64,000 nucleotides of DNA from Sphingomonas sp. LHG3406-1 (GCF_029637485.1 NZ_CP069128.1:1240001-1304000), one strand, 5' to 3'; shown: positions 16,085-24,834, numbered from the stretch's first letter. The notes: generated by a model from the sequence alone, not told the origin. Numbers and translations: made by a program.

Positions 16085-17215
16085 TCAGGTCATGTTGCGG
16101 TTGGCGGGATCACCGGGCTTGGTGACTCCGGGCGCCGCATTGGGATCGGTCGGCTTGGTGACGTTGGGGCCGGTGCCCTTCTCGTCCGGCGACTTCATCA
16201 GCGCGCCCTCGGGCCTGTCGCCATGAGGCGGAGCCGACCCGCCGCGCGGGGGCATGCCGGCGCCCGAGTGGCTGGAGTGCGGCCCCTCGCCGCCGCCGCG
16301 CGCCATGTCGCGGGCCATGACGTCGCTCATGCAGGATTTGCCGGGCTCGACGCAGCGCTCGAGGATGCGGCGGTAGAGGTCCTCCTGGGCGGCGGCGTAG
16401 TGGATGGCGGGCACGCGCTCCGACGGCTTCACCAGCCGGAGATATTCGGCGGTGTCGAGCGCCTTGCCGCCGGCCCTGGCCTGACCGACCCAGCCAGCGA
16501 ATTGCTGGTCCGACACGCCGCGGATGCGGAAGCGCATGCCGCTGAACCCGGCGCCGCTGTAATTGCCACTGAGGCCGAAGCTGTCGACCGGCCGGTCAAG
16601 CACGGCGTTCAGCTGGCTCTGCATGCCGGGCATGGCGTAGATCATCCCGGCCATGGTCGGCGCGTAGAAGGTGTTCATCATGTTCGACGAGGTGATGTCG
16701 AAGCGCACCGGGCGGCCGACCGGAAGCACGAGGTCGTTGACCGTGGCGATGCCCTGCTCGGGGTAGATGAACAGCCACTTCCAATCGAGACTGACGACCT
16801 GCACGACGAGGGGCTTCACGGGCTCGGCACGGCCCTCCAGCGCAGTCGCCTTGGCGTCGATCGGACGGAAGGGATCAAGAAGGTGCGTGCTCGACCAGGT
16901 GAGCGCGCCGAGCATGATGATGATCAGGAGGGGCGCCGACCAGATCACCAGCTCGAGGCTGGTCGAATGGTCGAAATGCGGATCGTAGGTGCCGCCCTTC
17001 CCCTTGCGGTAGCGCCAGGCGAAGACGACGATCAGAACCATCACCGGAACGATGATGAACAGCATCAGCACGGTGGAGATGGTAATGAGGTCGCGCTGCT
17101 GGCGGGCGATGCTGCCGGCCGGATTGAACACCGCCCGCTCGCATCCTGCGAGAAGCAGGAAGGAGGCGGCGAAAGCCAGGACCTTGAGCCGGGCAACGAG
17201 GGAGTGCGGCAGCAT
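16085..17215 (-). CDS. cyoA: Cytochrome o ubiquinol oxidase subunit II (lipoprotein)
   Basis: Subunit II of the bo3-type quinol oxidase, 376 residues. A lipoprotein signal ends in LLLAGC (Cys 25), two membrane helices follow, then a cupredoxin domain (about 130-240: VQVVSLDWKWLFIYPEQGIAT, LPVGRPVRFDITSSNMMNTF, YAMPGMQSQL). The CuA-binding Cys and His residues of cytochrome c oxidases are absent, as expected for CyoA. The C-terminal 70 or so residues form a Gly/Pro/His-rich tail with a VTKP-x-DPN repeat, longer than in E. coli. I start at ATG 17215, which gives a normal lipoprotein signal; the in-frame ATG at 17251 would overlap the palindromic operator. Confidence 0.93.
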   Translation of the reverse strand: MLPHSLVARLKVLAFAASFLLLAGCERAVFNPAGSIARQQRDLITISTVLMLFIIVPVMVLIVVFAWRYRKGKGGTYDPHFDHSTSLELVIWSAPLLIIIMLGALTWSSTHLLDPFRPIDAKATALEGRAEPVKPLVVQVVSLDWKWLFIYPEQGIATVNDLVLPVGRPVRFDITSSNMMNTFYAPTMAGMIYAMPGMQSQLNAVLDRPVDSFGLSGNYSGAGFSGMRFRIRGVSDQQFAGWVGQARAGGKALDTAEYLRLVKPSERVPAIHYAAAQEDLYRRILERCVEPGKSCMSDVMARDMARGGGEGPHSSHSGAGMPPRGGSAPPHGDRPEGALMKSPDEKGTGPNVTKPTDPNAAPGVTKPGDPANRNMT

Positions 17216-17249
17216 GGCGCCCACGTAGGAGCCTTGTCGGCCGTGGGAC

Positions 17250-17268
17250 ATTGGACAAAATGTCCAAT
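17250..17268. promoter_or_regulatory. Perfect 19-bp palindrome between cyoA and the MFS transporter gene
   Basis: ATTGGACAAAATGTCCAAT has two perfect 8-base arms around AAA. It lies 34 bases upstream of cyoA (minus) and 90 bases upstream of the MFS start (plus), where -10 regions of both divergent promoters could lie. This is the form of a dimeric repressor or activator site. I do not recognise the regulator. Confidence 0.65.
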
Positions 17269-17358
17269 CCCCAGAAGCAAGTCAGTCGTGCATTGGAGCG
17301 GCAGGATTTCGCCCGTGCAAGTGCGCGCATGGACGGCCGTTTGGAGACCAGCAAGCCG

Positions 17359-18720
17359 ATGACCTCCCCTGCCCAGCCCGCCAGTTCGGACGCGCTCGAG
17401 CGCGACGCCCGGCTGGTCAATGCGCGTGACGGTCAGATCCGTCCGGGCGAGATCGCGATCGGAGTGATCATCGGGCGGACGACGGAGTTCTTCGACTTCT
17501 TCGTCTACGCCATCGCCGCGGTGCTGGTCTTTCCCTACCTCGTCTTCCCCTATCTCGACCCGCTGGACGGGACGCTCGCCAGCTTCGCGCTGTTCAGCCT
17601 CGCCTTCTTCGGCCGGCCGCTCGGCACCTTCCTGTTCACCTGGATCGACCAGCATCACGGACGCGGCGTCAAGCTGACCATCGCCCTGTTCCTGCTCGGC
17701 GGCTCGACCATGGCGATCGCCATCCTGCCGGGCCACGCCCAGGTTGGCGCGACCAGCGCCTGGCTGCTCGGCCTGTTCCGGCTGCTTCAGGGCGTCGCGC
17801 TTGGCGGCGCGTGGGACGGCCTGCCCTCGCTGCTCGCCCTCAACGCGCCGCACGACAAGCGCGGCTGGTATTCGATGATCCCGCAGCTGGGCGCGCCGCT
17901 GGGCCTGGCGCTCGCATGCGCGCTGTTCGCTTACTTCGAATTCCTGCTCGAGCCTGCCGACTTCCTCAGCTGGGGCTGGCGCTATCCCTTCTTCGTCGCG
18001 CTGGCGCTCAACATCGTCGCGCTTTTCGCACGGTTGCGGCTGGTCGCGACACCGGAATTCAAGCGCCTGTTCGACAGTCGCGAGCTCCAGCCCTCTCCGC
18101 CGTTCGAGACCCTGTTCGCCGAATGGCGGACGATCCTGCTCGGCGCCTTCGCGCCGCTGGCGAGCTTCGCCCTGTTCCACCTCGTCGCCGTCTTCCCGCT
18201 CTCCTACGTCCAGCTGTTCACCGAGCAGGATCCGGTCCGCTTTCTCATCATCGAGGGCGTCGGCGCGCTCGTCTGCGTCGCCTCGATCCTCGCGTCGGGC
18301 GTGCTTGCCGACAAGGTCGGGCGACGCGCGGTGCTGGGCGTATCGGCGGCCTTGATCGGCGCCTACAGCGGCTTCGCGCCGCAGCTGCTTGGCTTCGGAG
18401 CAATCGGCGAGACGCTCTACATGCTGGTCGGCTTCGTCCTGCTCGGCCTCAGCTTCGGCCAGGCAGCGGGCGCCGTGAACAGCAGCTTCCGCCAGCAATA
18501 TCGCTACACGGGTGCGGCAATCGTCTCCAACTCGGCCTGGTTCATCGGCGCCGGCTTTGCGCCGCTCGTGGCGCTATGGCTGGCGGCCGAGGTCGGGCTG
18601 TGGTCGGTCGGCCTCTACCTCCTGTCGGGGGTGATCTGCACGCTGGGCGCGCTGGCGATCAACCGCGAGTGGGGCAAGCGTGACGCCGAGAGCGCCGAGC
18701 ATCCGGCGATCGCCGACTAG
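17359..18720 (+). CDS. MFS transporter, metabolite:H+ symporter type
   Basis: Twelve-helix major facilitator of about 453 residues, similar to the metabolite:proton symporter group (proline/betaine, citrate or shikimate-type carriers). Typical features are GRTTEFFDFFVYAIAA in helix 1, FFGRPLGTFLFTWIDQHHGRG in the helix 2-3 loop, GLFRLLQGVALGGAWDG, and LADKVGRRAVL in the second half. The substrate is unknown. I favour ATG 17359 (MTSPAQPASS), with GGAG at 17343; an earlier ATG at 17260 lies inside the palindrome and would add 33 charged residues. It is divergent from cyoA, and its TAG stop overlaps the stop of the convergent helicase gene in one CTAG. Confidence 0.82.
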   Translation: MTSPAQPASSDALERDARLVNARDGQIRPGEIAIGVIIGRTTEFFDFFVYAIAAVLVFPYLVFPYLDPLDGTLASFALFSLAFFGRPLGTFLFTWIDQHHGRGVKLTIALFLLGGSTMAIAILPGHAQVGATSAWLLGLFRLLQGVALGGAWDGLPSLLALNAPHDKRGWYSMIPQLGAPLGLALACALFAYFEFLLEPADFLSWGWRYPFFVALALNIVALFARLRLVATPEFKRLFDSRELQPSPPFETLFAEWRTILLGAFAPLASFALFHLVAVFPLSYVQLFTEQDPVRFLIIEGVGALVCVASILASGVLADKVGRRAVLGVSAALIGAYSGFAPQLLGFGAIGETLYMLVGFVLLGLSFGQAAGAVNSSFRQQYRYTGAAIVSNSAWFIGAGFAPLVALWLAAEVGLWSVGLYLLSGVICTLGALAINREWGKRDAESAEHPAIAD

Positions 18721-21700
18721 TCGCCGGCAAGGTCGGCGAGCAGGCTTTCGAGCGCCGCCAGCGGTTCGCCCTCGGGCCGAAGCAGCCAGCGGCCCTCCTT
18801 GGCTTCGAGCCCGTCCGGCGCCGCCCGCCTGGCGTCGCGCGGACTGACGGCGACAGCGGCGGGCCCGACGTCGATGCGGGCGATGTCGGCGGCGCGGGCG
18901 AGCAGCCGAATTCGCGCTTGGGCGAGCAAGGCTTCGGCCTCGGGCGGGAGTTCGCCGAAGCGATCGGCAAGCTCGGCCGCGAAGGCCTCCAGCGCGCCGC
19001 CATCCTCCAGCCGGGCCAGGCGCAGGTAGAGCGACAGCCGCACTTCCTCCTCTGGTATCCAGTCGGCCGGGAGCAGCCCCGCCGCGCCCAGCCGCAGCTC
19101 CGGCTCGGGCGGGTCCTCGGGCTCGCCGCGCGCATGCTTGAGCGCCCGCCCGAGCAGGTTCTGGTAAAGGTCGATGCCGATCAACTTGAGGTGTCCCGAC
19201 TGCTCTTCGCCGAGCAGGTCGCCGGCGCCGCGGAGGTCGAGGTCGCGGGCACTGATGGCGAAGCCCGCGCCGAGCCGATCGTAAGCCGCGAGCGTGTTGA
19301 GCCGGTCGAGCGTGCGCTTGGCGATCTCGCCCTTGCCGGTCATCAGCAGGATGTGCCCGCGCCGCGCCCCGCGCCCGACCCGTCCGCGCAGCTGGTGGAG
19401 CTGGGCGAGGCCGAAGCGGTCGGCGTTGACCACCACCATGGTGTTGGCGCGCGGCACGTCGAGGCCGGCTTCGATGATGTTGGTGGCGAGGAGCACGTCG
19501 CCCTCCCCCGCCGCGAAGCCGACCATCGCCTCGTCGATCTCGGCGGCGGGCATCTTGCCATGCGCCTCGATGATGGCGAGCTCGGGGACGAGGCGACGCA
19601 AGGTGTCGCCGAGCGGCCCCATGTCCTCGATCCGCGGAACGACGACGAAGCTCTGGCCGCGCCGGGCGCGTTCGCGCAGAAGGGCGGTACGCAGCTTGCC
19701 CTCGTCGAAGCCGCCAACTTCCGTGCGGATCGGCTGGCGTCGCGCGGGCGGGGTCGCAAGCAGGCTCATCGGCTGGAGGCCGACCAGCGCCGACTGCAAC
19801 GTGCGCGGAATGGGCGTGGCGGTGAGGCTGAGCGCATGCGGCGCGCCAAGCGAGCGGAGCTTTTCCTTGTCCCTGGCGCCGAACCTCTGCTCCTCGTCGA
19901 TGATGACGAGGCCGAGGTCGGAAAAGGCGACGCCCTTGCCGGCGACGGCGCCGGTCCCGACCACCATCTGGATGCTGCCGTCCGCAAGGCCGGCGAGGGT
20001 CCGCTTCTTCTCGGCCGCCGTGACCAGCCGGGAAAGCATGGCGACCTCGATCCCCATTGCGCCCAGCCGGTCGCGGAAAGTCTCGAGATGCTGGCGGGCA
20101 AGCACCGTGGTTGGCGCGGCGAGCGCCACCTGCCGGCCCGCAAACAGCGCCATCGCCGCGGCGCGAAGGGCGACTTCGGTCTTTCCGTAGCCGACGTCGC
20201 CGACGACCAGCCGATCCATCGGCTTGCCCGACGCGAGGTCGGAGCGGACGGCGGCAATGGCTTTCAGCTGGTCGGCTGTCTCGGTGAAGGGGAAGCTTCC
20301 GGCAAGCTGCTCGTAGCGGGCGGGATCGGGCTCGAACACGGGCGCCTCGGCCTTGGCGCGTTCCTCAGCGAGGACGACCAGGCCGCGTGCCGTCTCGGCG
20401 ACCGCCGCCAGCACCTCGCCCCGCCGCTTCTCCCAAGACGAGCCATCCAGCTTGTCGAGGGTGACGGCATCCTCGTCCGATCCATAGCGGCACAGCTTGC
20501 CCGCGTCGGCGGCGGGGACCAGCCGGCGGGCGTCACCGGCGAAGCGCATCACGATCGCGTCGCCGCCGCCTTCCGGAAGCGCGGTCAGGCCGGTGACCAC
20601 GCCAAGGCCATGATCCTCGTGGACGGCGACATCGCCCGGGCGGATTTCGGGCGCGGCAAAAACGTCGGCCGGAGCGCTGGCGCTGCCGCTCTCCTGCTCG
20701 GCGCGCGAGCCGATCAGGTCGGCGGCGGCGACCGCCACCAGTGTCTCGCGGGCAAAGCCACGCGGCACGGCCATGGGCAGAGCGAGGAGCGAGCCCGCCC
20801 TGGCGGCGAGCACGTCCGCCCAGCTTTCCGCAGCGATCACCTCGCGTTTCAGCGCTCGGGCGACGCGGGGCACAAGGAAACGGAGATCGCGGGGCGAACC
20901 GAGCAGCAGCAGGCTTTGGCCGCTTGCGAGCACTTCCTCGGCAAGCTTCTTGAAGGCGCGCTCGGGAGCGCGGCGCTCGACGAAGCGGGGCGGCGGGTCG
21001 GCCAGCCCTGCAGCGAGGTCGAGCATGGTGCGGCCGGCAAGCGCCTTGCTCCAGCGCTTCTCGTCGCAGATGTCGGCAAGTGCCCGCCCCTTGCGGCGCC
21101 TGGCGGCGTCGGCGGCGAGCGAGAGGAGGAGCTGGCGGCGGCGATCGGCGCCTGCCTCGATGGCAACGACGCCGCCGGGCAGGTGATCGAGCAGGGGCAC
21201 GCCAGCAGCGGCGGACGGCTCGGTCACCGTTCCGACCTCCAGCCGCTCGCGCTCCTCGCTGGTGAGCTGGGTGAGTGGATCATAGGCGCGGACGGCGAGG
21301 ATGCGGCCTTCCTCCACCTCGATCCGCAGGGGGTCGACGCTGTCGCCCGGGAAGATGTCGACCACGCCGCCGCGGACCGCCATTTCGCCGGGTTCGTCGA
21401 CGCGTTCGTCTTCGGTGTAGCCGAGGGAGAGCAACGTCTTGCGCAGGGCTTCGGAGTCGATGGCGTCGCCGGGGGTGAGGATCGGCGGGCGGGCGACATA
21501 GGCGTCGGGCGGGGCGAGCAGACGGCCGGCGGCTTCGCCCGAGCTGATCAGCAGCACCGGCCGGTCATCGGCCAGCGCCTCGGCGAGGTGGCGGAGCGCC
21601 GCGGTGCGCTGGCCGGCGATGGCGGGCGATGCGGGCGCATCGTCGCCGGGGAGCGCGTCGGAGCCCGGCAGGTGCAGGACCACCCGCTCCCCCGCCACGT

Positions 21701-21845
21701 CCGCCGCGGCCGTCGCCACCGCCGCTGCCTTCACCTCGTCCCTGGCGAGGAAGAGGATGCGGGGGGCATCATCCCCCAGCAGCCTCGCGACCAGCTCGCC
21801 GATTTCCAGTTCCTGTCGGCTCTGCCGATCATCACCCCGCGCCAT
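18717..21845 (-). CDS. mfd: Transcription-repair coupling factor-like helicase (Mfd family)
   Basis: SF2 translocase of 1042 residues with the Mfd layout. In order: an N-terminal UvrB-like module (shortened), an RNA-polymerase-interacting CarD-like domain (GDVAVHEDHGLGVVTGL, SSWEKRRGEV), helicase motifs GDVGYGKTEVALRAA (Walker A), DEEQRFG, SLTATPIPRTLQS, TNIIEAGLDVPRANTM and QLRGRVGRG, and the C-terminal TRCF domain (WIPEEEVRLSLYLRLARLED). Mfd normally displaces stalled RNA polymerase and recruits UvrA. This copy is about 100 residues shorter than E. coli Mfd, mostly in the N-terminal module, so it may be a second, divergent Mfd-like protein. A GTG at 21851 is an alternative start. Confidence 0.85.
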   Translation of the reverse strand: MARGDDRQSRQELEIGELVARLLGDDAPRILFLARDEVKAAAVATAAADVAGERVVLHLPGSDALPGDDAPASPAIAGQRTAALRHLAEALADDRPVLLISSGEAAGRLLAPPDAYVARPPILTPGDAIDSEALRKTLLSLGYTEDERVDEPGEMAVRGGVVDIFPGDSVDPLRIEVEEGRILAVRAYDPLTQLTSEERERLEVGTVTEPSAAAGVPLLDHLPGGVVAIEAGADRRRQLLLSLAADAARRRKGRALADICDEKRWSKALAGRTMLDLAAGLADPPPRFVERRAPERAFKKLAEEVLASGQSLLLLGSPRDLRFLVPRVARALKREVIAAESWADVLAARAGSLLALPMAVPRGFARETLVAVAAADLIGSRAEQESGSASAPADVFAAPEIRPGDVAVHEDHGLGVVTGLTALPEGGGDAIVMRFAGDARRLVPAADAGKLCRYGSDEDAVTLDKLDGSSWEKRRGEVLAAVAETARGLVVLAEERAKAEAPVFEPDPARYEQLAGSFPFTETADQLKAIAAVRSDLASGKPMDRLVVGDVGYGKTEVALRAAAMALFAGRQVALAAPTTVLARQHLETFRDRLGAMGIEVAMLSRLVTAAEKKRTLAGLADGSIQMVVGTGAVAGKGVAFSDLGLVIIDEEQRFGARDKEKLRSLGAPHALSLTATPIPRTLQSALVGLQPMSLLATPPARRQPIRTEVGGFDEGKLRTALLRERARRGQSFVVVPRIEDMGPLGDTLRRLVPELAIIEAHGKMPAAEIDEAMVGFAAGEGDVLLATNIIEAGLDVPRANTMVVVNADRFGLAQLHQLRGRVGRGARRGHILLMTGKGEIAKRTLDRLNTLAAYDRLGAGFAISARDLDLRGAGDLLGEEQSGHLKLIGIDLYQNLLGRALKHARGEPEDPPEPELRLGAAGLLPADWIPEEEVRLSLYLRLARLEDGGALEAFAAELADRFGELPPEAEALLAQARIRLLARAADIARIDVGPAAVAVSPRDARRAAPDGLEAKEGRWLLRPEGEPLAALESLLADLAGD

Positions 21846-21881
21846 CGCCACGCAACGGGCCGCCTTCGGCGCAGGTTCCGG

Positions 21882-23291
21882 TCAGTCGACCAGCTTGCCG
21901 GGATTGAAGATGCCGTGCGGGTCCATCGCCCGCTTGATCGCGCGCAGGACCTGCAGGCGCGCCGGAGGGCCAAGCCGGGCGAGCTCGTCCTTCTTCATCT
22001 GGCCGATGCCATGTTCGGCCGAGATGGAGCCGTTCGCGGCGGTGACGAGATCGTGGACGAAGGCGCTGACCGCCTTGCCCTCGCCGCTGTCCGCCCAGTC
22101 CCGGCCGGCACTGGCGGGCGCGCGGACGTGGAAGTGGACGTTGCCGTCGCCAAGATGGCCGTAGCCGCTCGCCTGCGTGCCGGGGAAGCGCCGCTCGATC
22201 GCGGCCGCCTGCCGGGTGAGGAAGTCGGGAACGGCATCGATCGGGAGCGAGATGTCGTGCTGCGCCGCCGGCCCCTCGGCCCGCTCGGCCTCGGAGATGC
22301 TGTGGCGGAGGCGCCAGAGTTGCTCGGTCTGGTCGTTGCTGTGGGCGATGGCGGCGTCGGCGACGAGGCCCGCCGCGGCCGCATCGGCGAGCAGCCGTTC
22401 GAGCAGCGCCGCCGGCGGCTCCTCGCCCGGGGACGCCACCGCCTCCACCAGAACGTTCCACGGGAGGGGCGAGCCGAGCGGCGCGCGGGTCATGGGAATA
22501 TGGCGGAGGACGCGGTCGAGGCTGGCCGCGGGGATGAGTTCGAACGCCTCGATCCGGTCGGTCGCGGTTTCGAGCCGGCGGAGGAGGTCGAGCGCCCGGG
22601 CGGGATGGTCGAGGCCGATCCAGGCGGCGGCGCGCTCGACCCGGCCGGGCACCAGCCGCAGGCGAAGCGCGGTGATCACCCCGAGCGTGCCTTCGGCGCC
22701 GACCAGCAGATGATCGATCGAGACCCCGCGATTGTCCTTCTTGAGGCCGCCGAGGCTGTCGTGGACGAGGCCGCCCGAGAGCACCGCCTCCATGCCTAGC
22801 ACCTGCGCGCGCATGGTGCCGAAGCGAAGCACCTGGACGCCGCCGGCATTGGTGGCCGCCAGCCCGCCGACCGTCGCCGATCCGCGCGCGCCGAGGTCGA
22901 GCGGGAAGCGGGCACCGGCGGCCTCGGCCTCGCGGTGGAGGGTGTCGAGGATGACGCCCGCTTCGACAATTGCTTTGTCGGGCGCAATGGCGCGGATGCG
23001 ATTCATGCGGCGGAGCGACAGCAGCACCGCCGAACCGTCGGCGGGCGGGGTCGCGCCGCCGACCATGGACGTATTGCCGCCCTGCGGCACGAGACCGACC
23101 CCATGCGCTTCGGCGGCCGCCACGATGGCCGTCACTTCGTCGCAAGTGGACGGCTGCAGCAGCACCGGACTAACCCCGGCCCAGCGCCCGCGCCAGTCGG
23201 TCAGCCAGGGCGCGATGTCCGCCGCATCGGTGACGATGGACGGCGGCGCGAGGCCGGGCTGGAGGGCGTGGAGGAAGGAAGCGAGGGTCAT
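21882..23291 (-). CDS. FAD-linked oxidase (D-2-hydroxyglutarate / D-lactate dehydrogenase type)
   Basis: FAD-dependent 2-hydroxyacid dehydrogenase of 469 residues. The PCMH-type FAD-binding domain (about 35-210) has LQPSTCDEVTAIVAAAEAHG, GLVPQGGNTSMVGG and DLGARGSATVGGLAATNAGG. The C-terminal domain has GYGHLGDGNVHFHV, a metal/substrate His motif of the D2HGDH/GlcD/DLD group, and AEHGIGQMKK. Members oxidise D-2-hydroxyglutarate, D-lactate or glycolate; motifs do not settle which. I start at ATG 23291 (MTLASFLHAL), with AGAAAAAG-type weak signals upstream. The gene lies upstream of the Mfd-like gene on the same strand. Confidence 0.87.
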   Translation of the reverse strand: MTLASFLHALQPGLAPPSIVTDAADIAPWLTDWRGRWAGVSPVLLQPSTCDEVTAIVAAAEAHGVGLVPQGGNTSMVGGATPPADGSAVLLSLRRMNRIRAIAPDKAIVEAGVILDTLHREAEAAGARFPLDLGARGSATVGGLAATNAGGVQVLRFGTMRAQVLGMEAVLSGGLVHDSLGGLKKDNRGVSIDHLLVGAEGTLGVITALRLRLVPGRVERAAAWIGLDHPARALDLLRRLETATDRIEAFELIPAASLDRVLRHIPMTRAPLGSPLPWNVLVEAVASPGEEPPAALLERLLADAAAAGLVADAAIAHSNDQTEQLWRLRHSISEAERAEGPAAQHDISLPIDAVPDFLTRQAAAIERRFPGTQASGYGHLGDGNVHFHVRAPASAGRDWADSGEGKAVSAFVHDLVTAANGSISAEHGIGQMKKDELARLGPPARLQVLRAIKRAMDPHGIFNPGKLVD

Positions 23292-23488
23292 CGGAGAAAA
23301 AGAAAAACTGCCTTGGATTTCACTTCGTCCACTTCGCTCCGGCGGTCGGTCCGGGGCCCGTCGTGCGAGCGCATCGGCAAGGACGGGGCGGCGCGGGGCA
23401 TCGCCGGCGAAGGTCGCAAATGCTTTCCTATTGTTCAAGGAGAAGCTGGTTCGCTAAGCCGGCCGTCACGCTGTTTCGGGGGAAGAAT

Positions 23489-24358
23489 GTGAGCGGTCTG
23501 GTGTGGGGTCTGTTGCTGGTGGTCGTGGCCACATTGGTCATCGCCGGCGCGGGGAGGGCGGTCCAGGTCTATCTGCGCCGTCTGCGCGACGATCACGCAC
23601 TTCGACCGACGCTGTGGAACCGCTTCTACACGCTCGACTGGGGCGAGACGGCGACCAACAATTACGGGTTCGCGCCGAGCGACGAGGACAAGGCGCCCGA
23701 CCGCTTCCAGCGCCAGATGTACCGCGAGATGCTGAAGGCCCTGCGGGCGAGCGGCAAGGAGTTCGCCCCCGGCGCCCGCCTGCTCGAGGTCAGCTGCGGC
23801 CGTGGCGGCGGGCTCGACGCCTTTCTCGAGGCCGCCGGACCCGGTGCGTTCGAAGCGACCGGCCTCGACGTAGCGGCGAGCGCCGTCAGCTACTGCCAGA
23901 AGCAGTGGACCCGCCGCGACGGCGTCACCTTCGTCGAGGGCAGCGCGATGGACCTGCCCTTCCCCGACGCCAGCATCGACGTGTTGCTGAACGTCGAGGC
24001 ATCGAACGACTATCCCGACCGCCAGCGCTTCTTCGCCGAGGTCCGGCGGGTGCTGAAGGCTGACGGCGTCTTCCTCTATGCCGATACCGAGAAGCGGAAG
24101 AACGACGGCCGGATAGCGCGCGAGCTGACGGAGGCGGGCTTCGCCTTCGAGCTGCGCGACATCACGGGCAATGTCGTTCAGGCCTGCCGCGAGGACACGC
24201 CGCGGCGCCGCGCCGTCATTGCCCGTGCGCCGCTGCCCGCCCGCCTGCTGCTCAAGGACGAGCTCGGCAATTATGCCGCGATCGAGGGCAGCACCAAGTT
24301 CAAGCGCTTCGCAAGCGGCGAGCGGCGATATTACCTAACCGCGGCGCGGCCGGCATGA
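23489..24358 (+). CDS. Class I SAM-dependent methyltransferase with N-terminal membrane helix
   Basis: Predicted methyltransferase of 289 residues anchored by one N-terminal helix (SGLVWGLLLVVVATLVIAGA). The Rossmann core has motif I as ARLLEVSCGRGGGLDAFLE, the acidic loop GLDVAASAVSYCQ, motif II FVEGSAMDLPFPDASIDVLL and motif III VLKADGVFLYAD. The resemblance is to phosphatidylethanolamine/phthiotriol-type and generic methyltransferase 11 proteins; the acceptor is unknown. I start it at GTG 23489 with GGGGGA five bases upstream; ATG 23420 is possible but would add a Cys/Arg-rich lead. Its stop overlaps the folA start as ATGA. Confidence 0.78.
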   Translation: MSGLVWGLLLVVVATLVIAGAGRAVQVYLRRLRDDHALRPTLWNRFYTLDWGETATNNYGFAPSDEDKAPDRFQRQMYREMLKALRASGKEFAPGARLLEVSCGRGGGLDAFLEAAGPGAFEATGLDVAASAVSYCQKQWTRRDGVTFVEGSAMDLPFPDASIDVLLNVEASNDYPDRQRFFAEVRRVLKADGVFLYADTEKRKNDGRIARELTEAGFAFELRDITGNVVQACREDTPRRRAVIARAPLPARLLLKDELGNYAAIEGSTKFKRFASGERRYYLTAARPA

Positions 24359-24834
24359 TCCAGCTGGTGGTGGCGCGCGCCGCAAATGGCGTGATCGGTC
24401 GCGATGGCAGGCTGCCGTGGCATCTTCCGGCCGACCTCAAGCGGTTCAAGGCGCTGACGCTCGGCACCGCGATGATCATGGGCCGCAGGACGTTCGACAG
24501 CCTGCCCGGGCTGCTGCCCAGCCGCCGCCACATCGTGGTCACGCGTTCCAAGGACTGGTCGGCGCCCGGCGCGGAGGTCGCGCATTCGCTTCCGCAAGCC
24601 TTCGCGCTGGCCGCGCCGGACGACGTCAGCATCATCGGCGGGGCCGAAATCTTCGCGCTCGCCCTGCCCTTCGTCGAGCGGATCGAACTGACCGAAGTGC
24701 AGGGCGATGTAGCGGGCGACACGATCATGGCCGATCCGCGCGAGCATGGCCCCTGGCGCGAGACCTTTCGCGAAGAGCATGGAGCCGAGGACGGCCGTCC
24801 GGCCTTCGCCTTCGTGACCCTCGAGCGCGCCTAG
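24355..24834 (+). CDS. folA: Dihydrofolate reductase
   Basis: Reduces dihydrofolate to tetrahydrofolate with NADPH. The 159-residue protein starts MIQLVVARAANGVIGRDGRL and carries LPWHLPADLKRFKALT (Asp in the folate site), MGRRTFDSLP, RHIVVTRSKDW and SIIGGAEIF (cofactor binding), all standard. Its start overlaps the methyltransferase stop. Its TAG stop shares a CTAG palindrome with the TAG stop of the convergent SRPBCC gene. Confidence 0.95.
   Translation: MIQLVVARAANGVIGRDGRLPWHLPADLKRFKALTLGTAMIMGRRTFDSLPGLLPSRRHIVVTRSKDWSAPGAEVAHSLPQAFALAAPDDVSIIGGAEIFALALPFVERIELTEVQGDVAGDTIMADPREHGPWRETFREEHGAEDGRPAFAFVTLERA

Noticed and set aside
14000..17362. A 1120-codon open frame on plus opposite cyoB/cyoA
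   Set aside because: Its product is a low-complexity Asp/His/Arg/Ala-rich sequence with no domain, antisense to well-identified oxidase genes.
18918..22799. A 1293-codon open frame on plus opposite the Mfd-like and FAD-oxidase genes
   Set aside because: Same reason: an antisense shadow spanning two genes, with no ribosome site, signal or recognisable fold.
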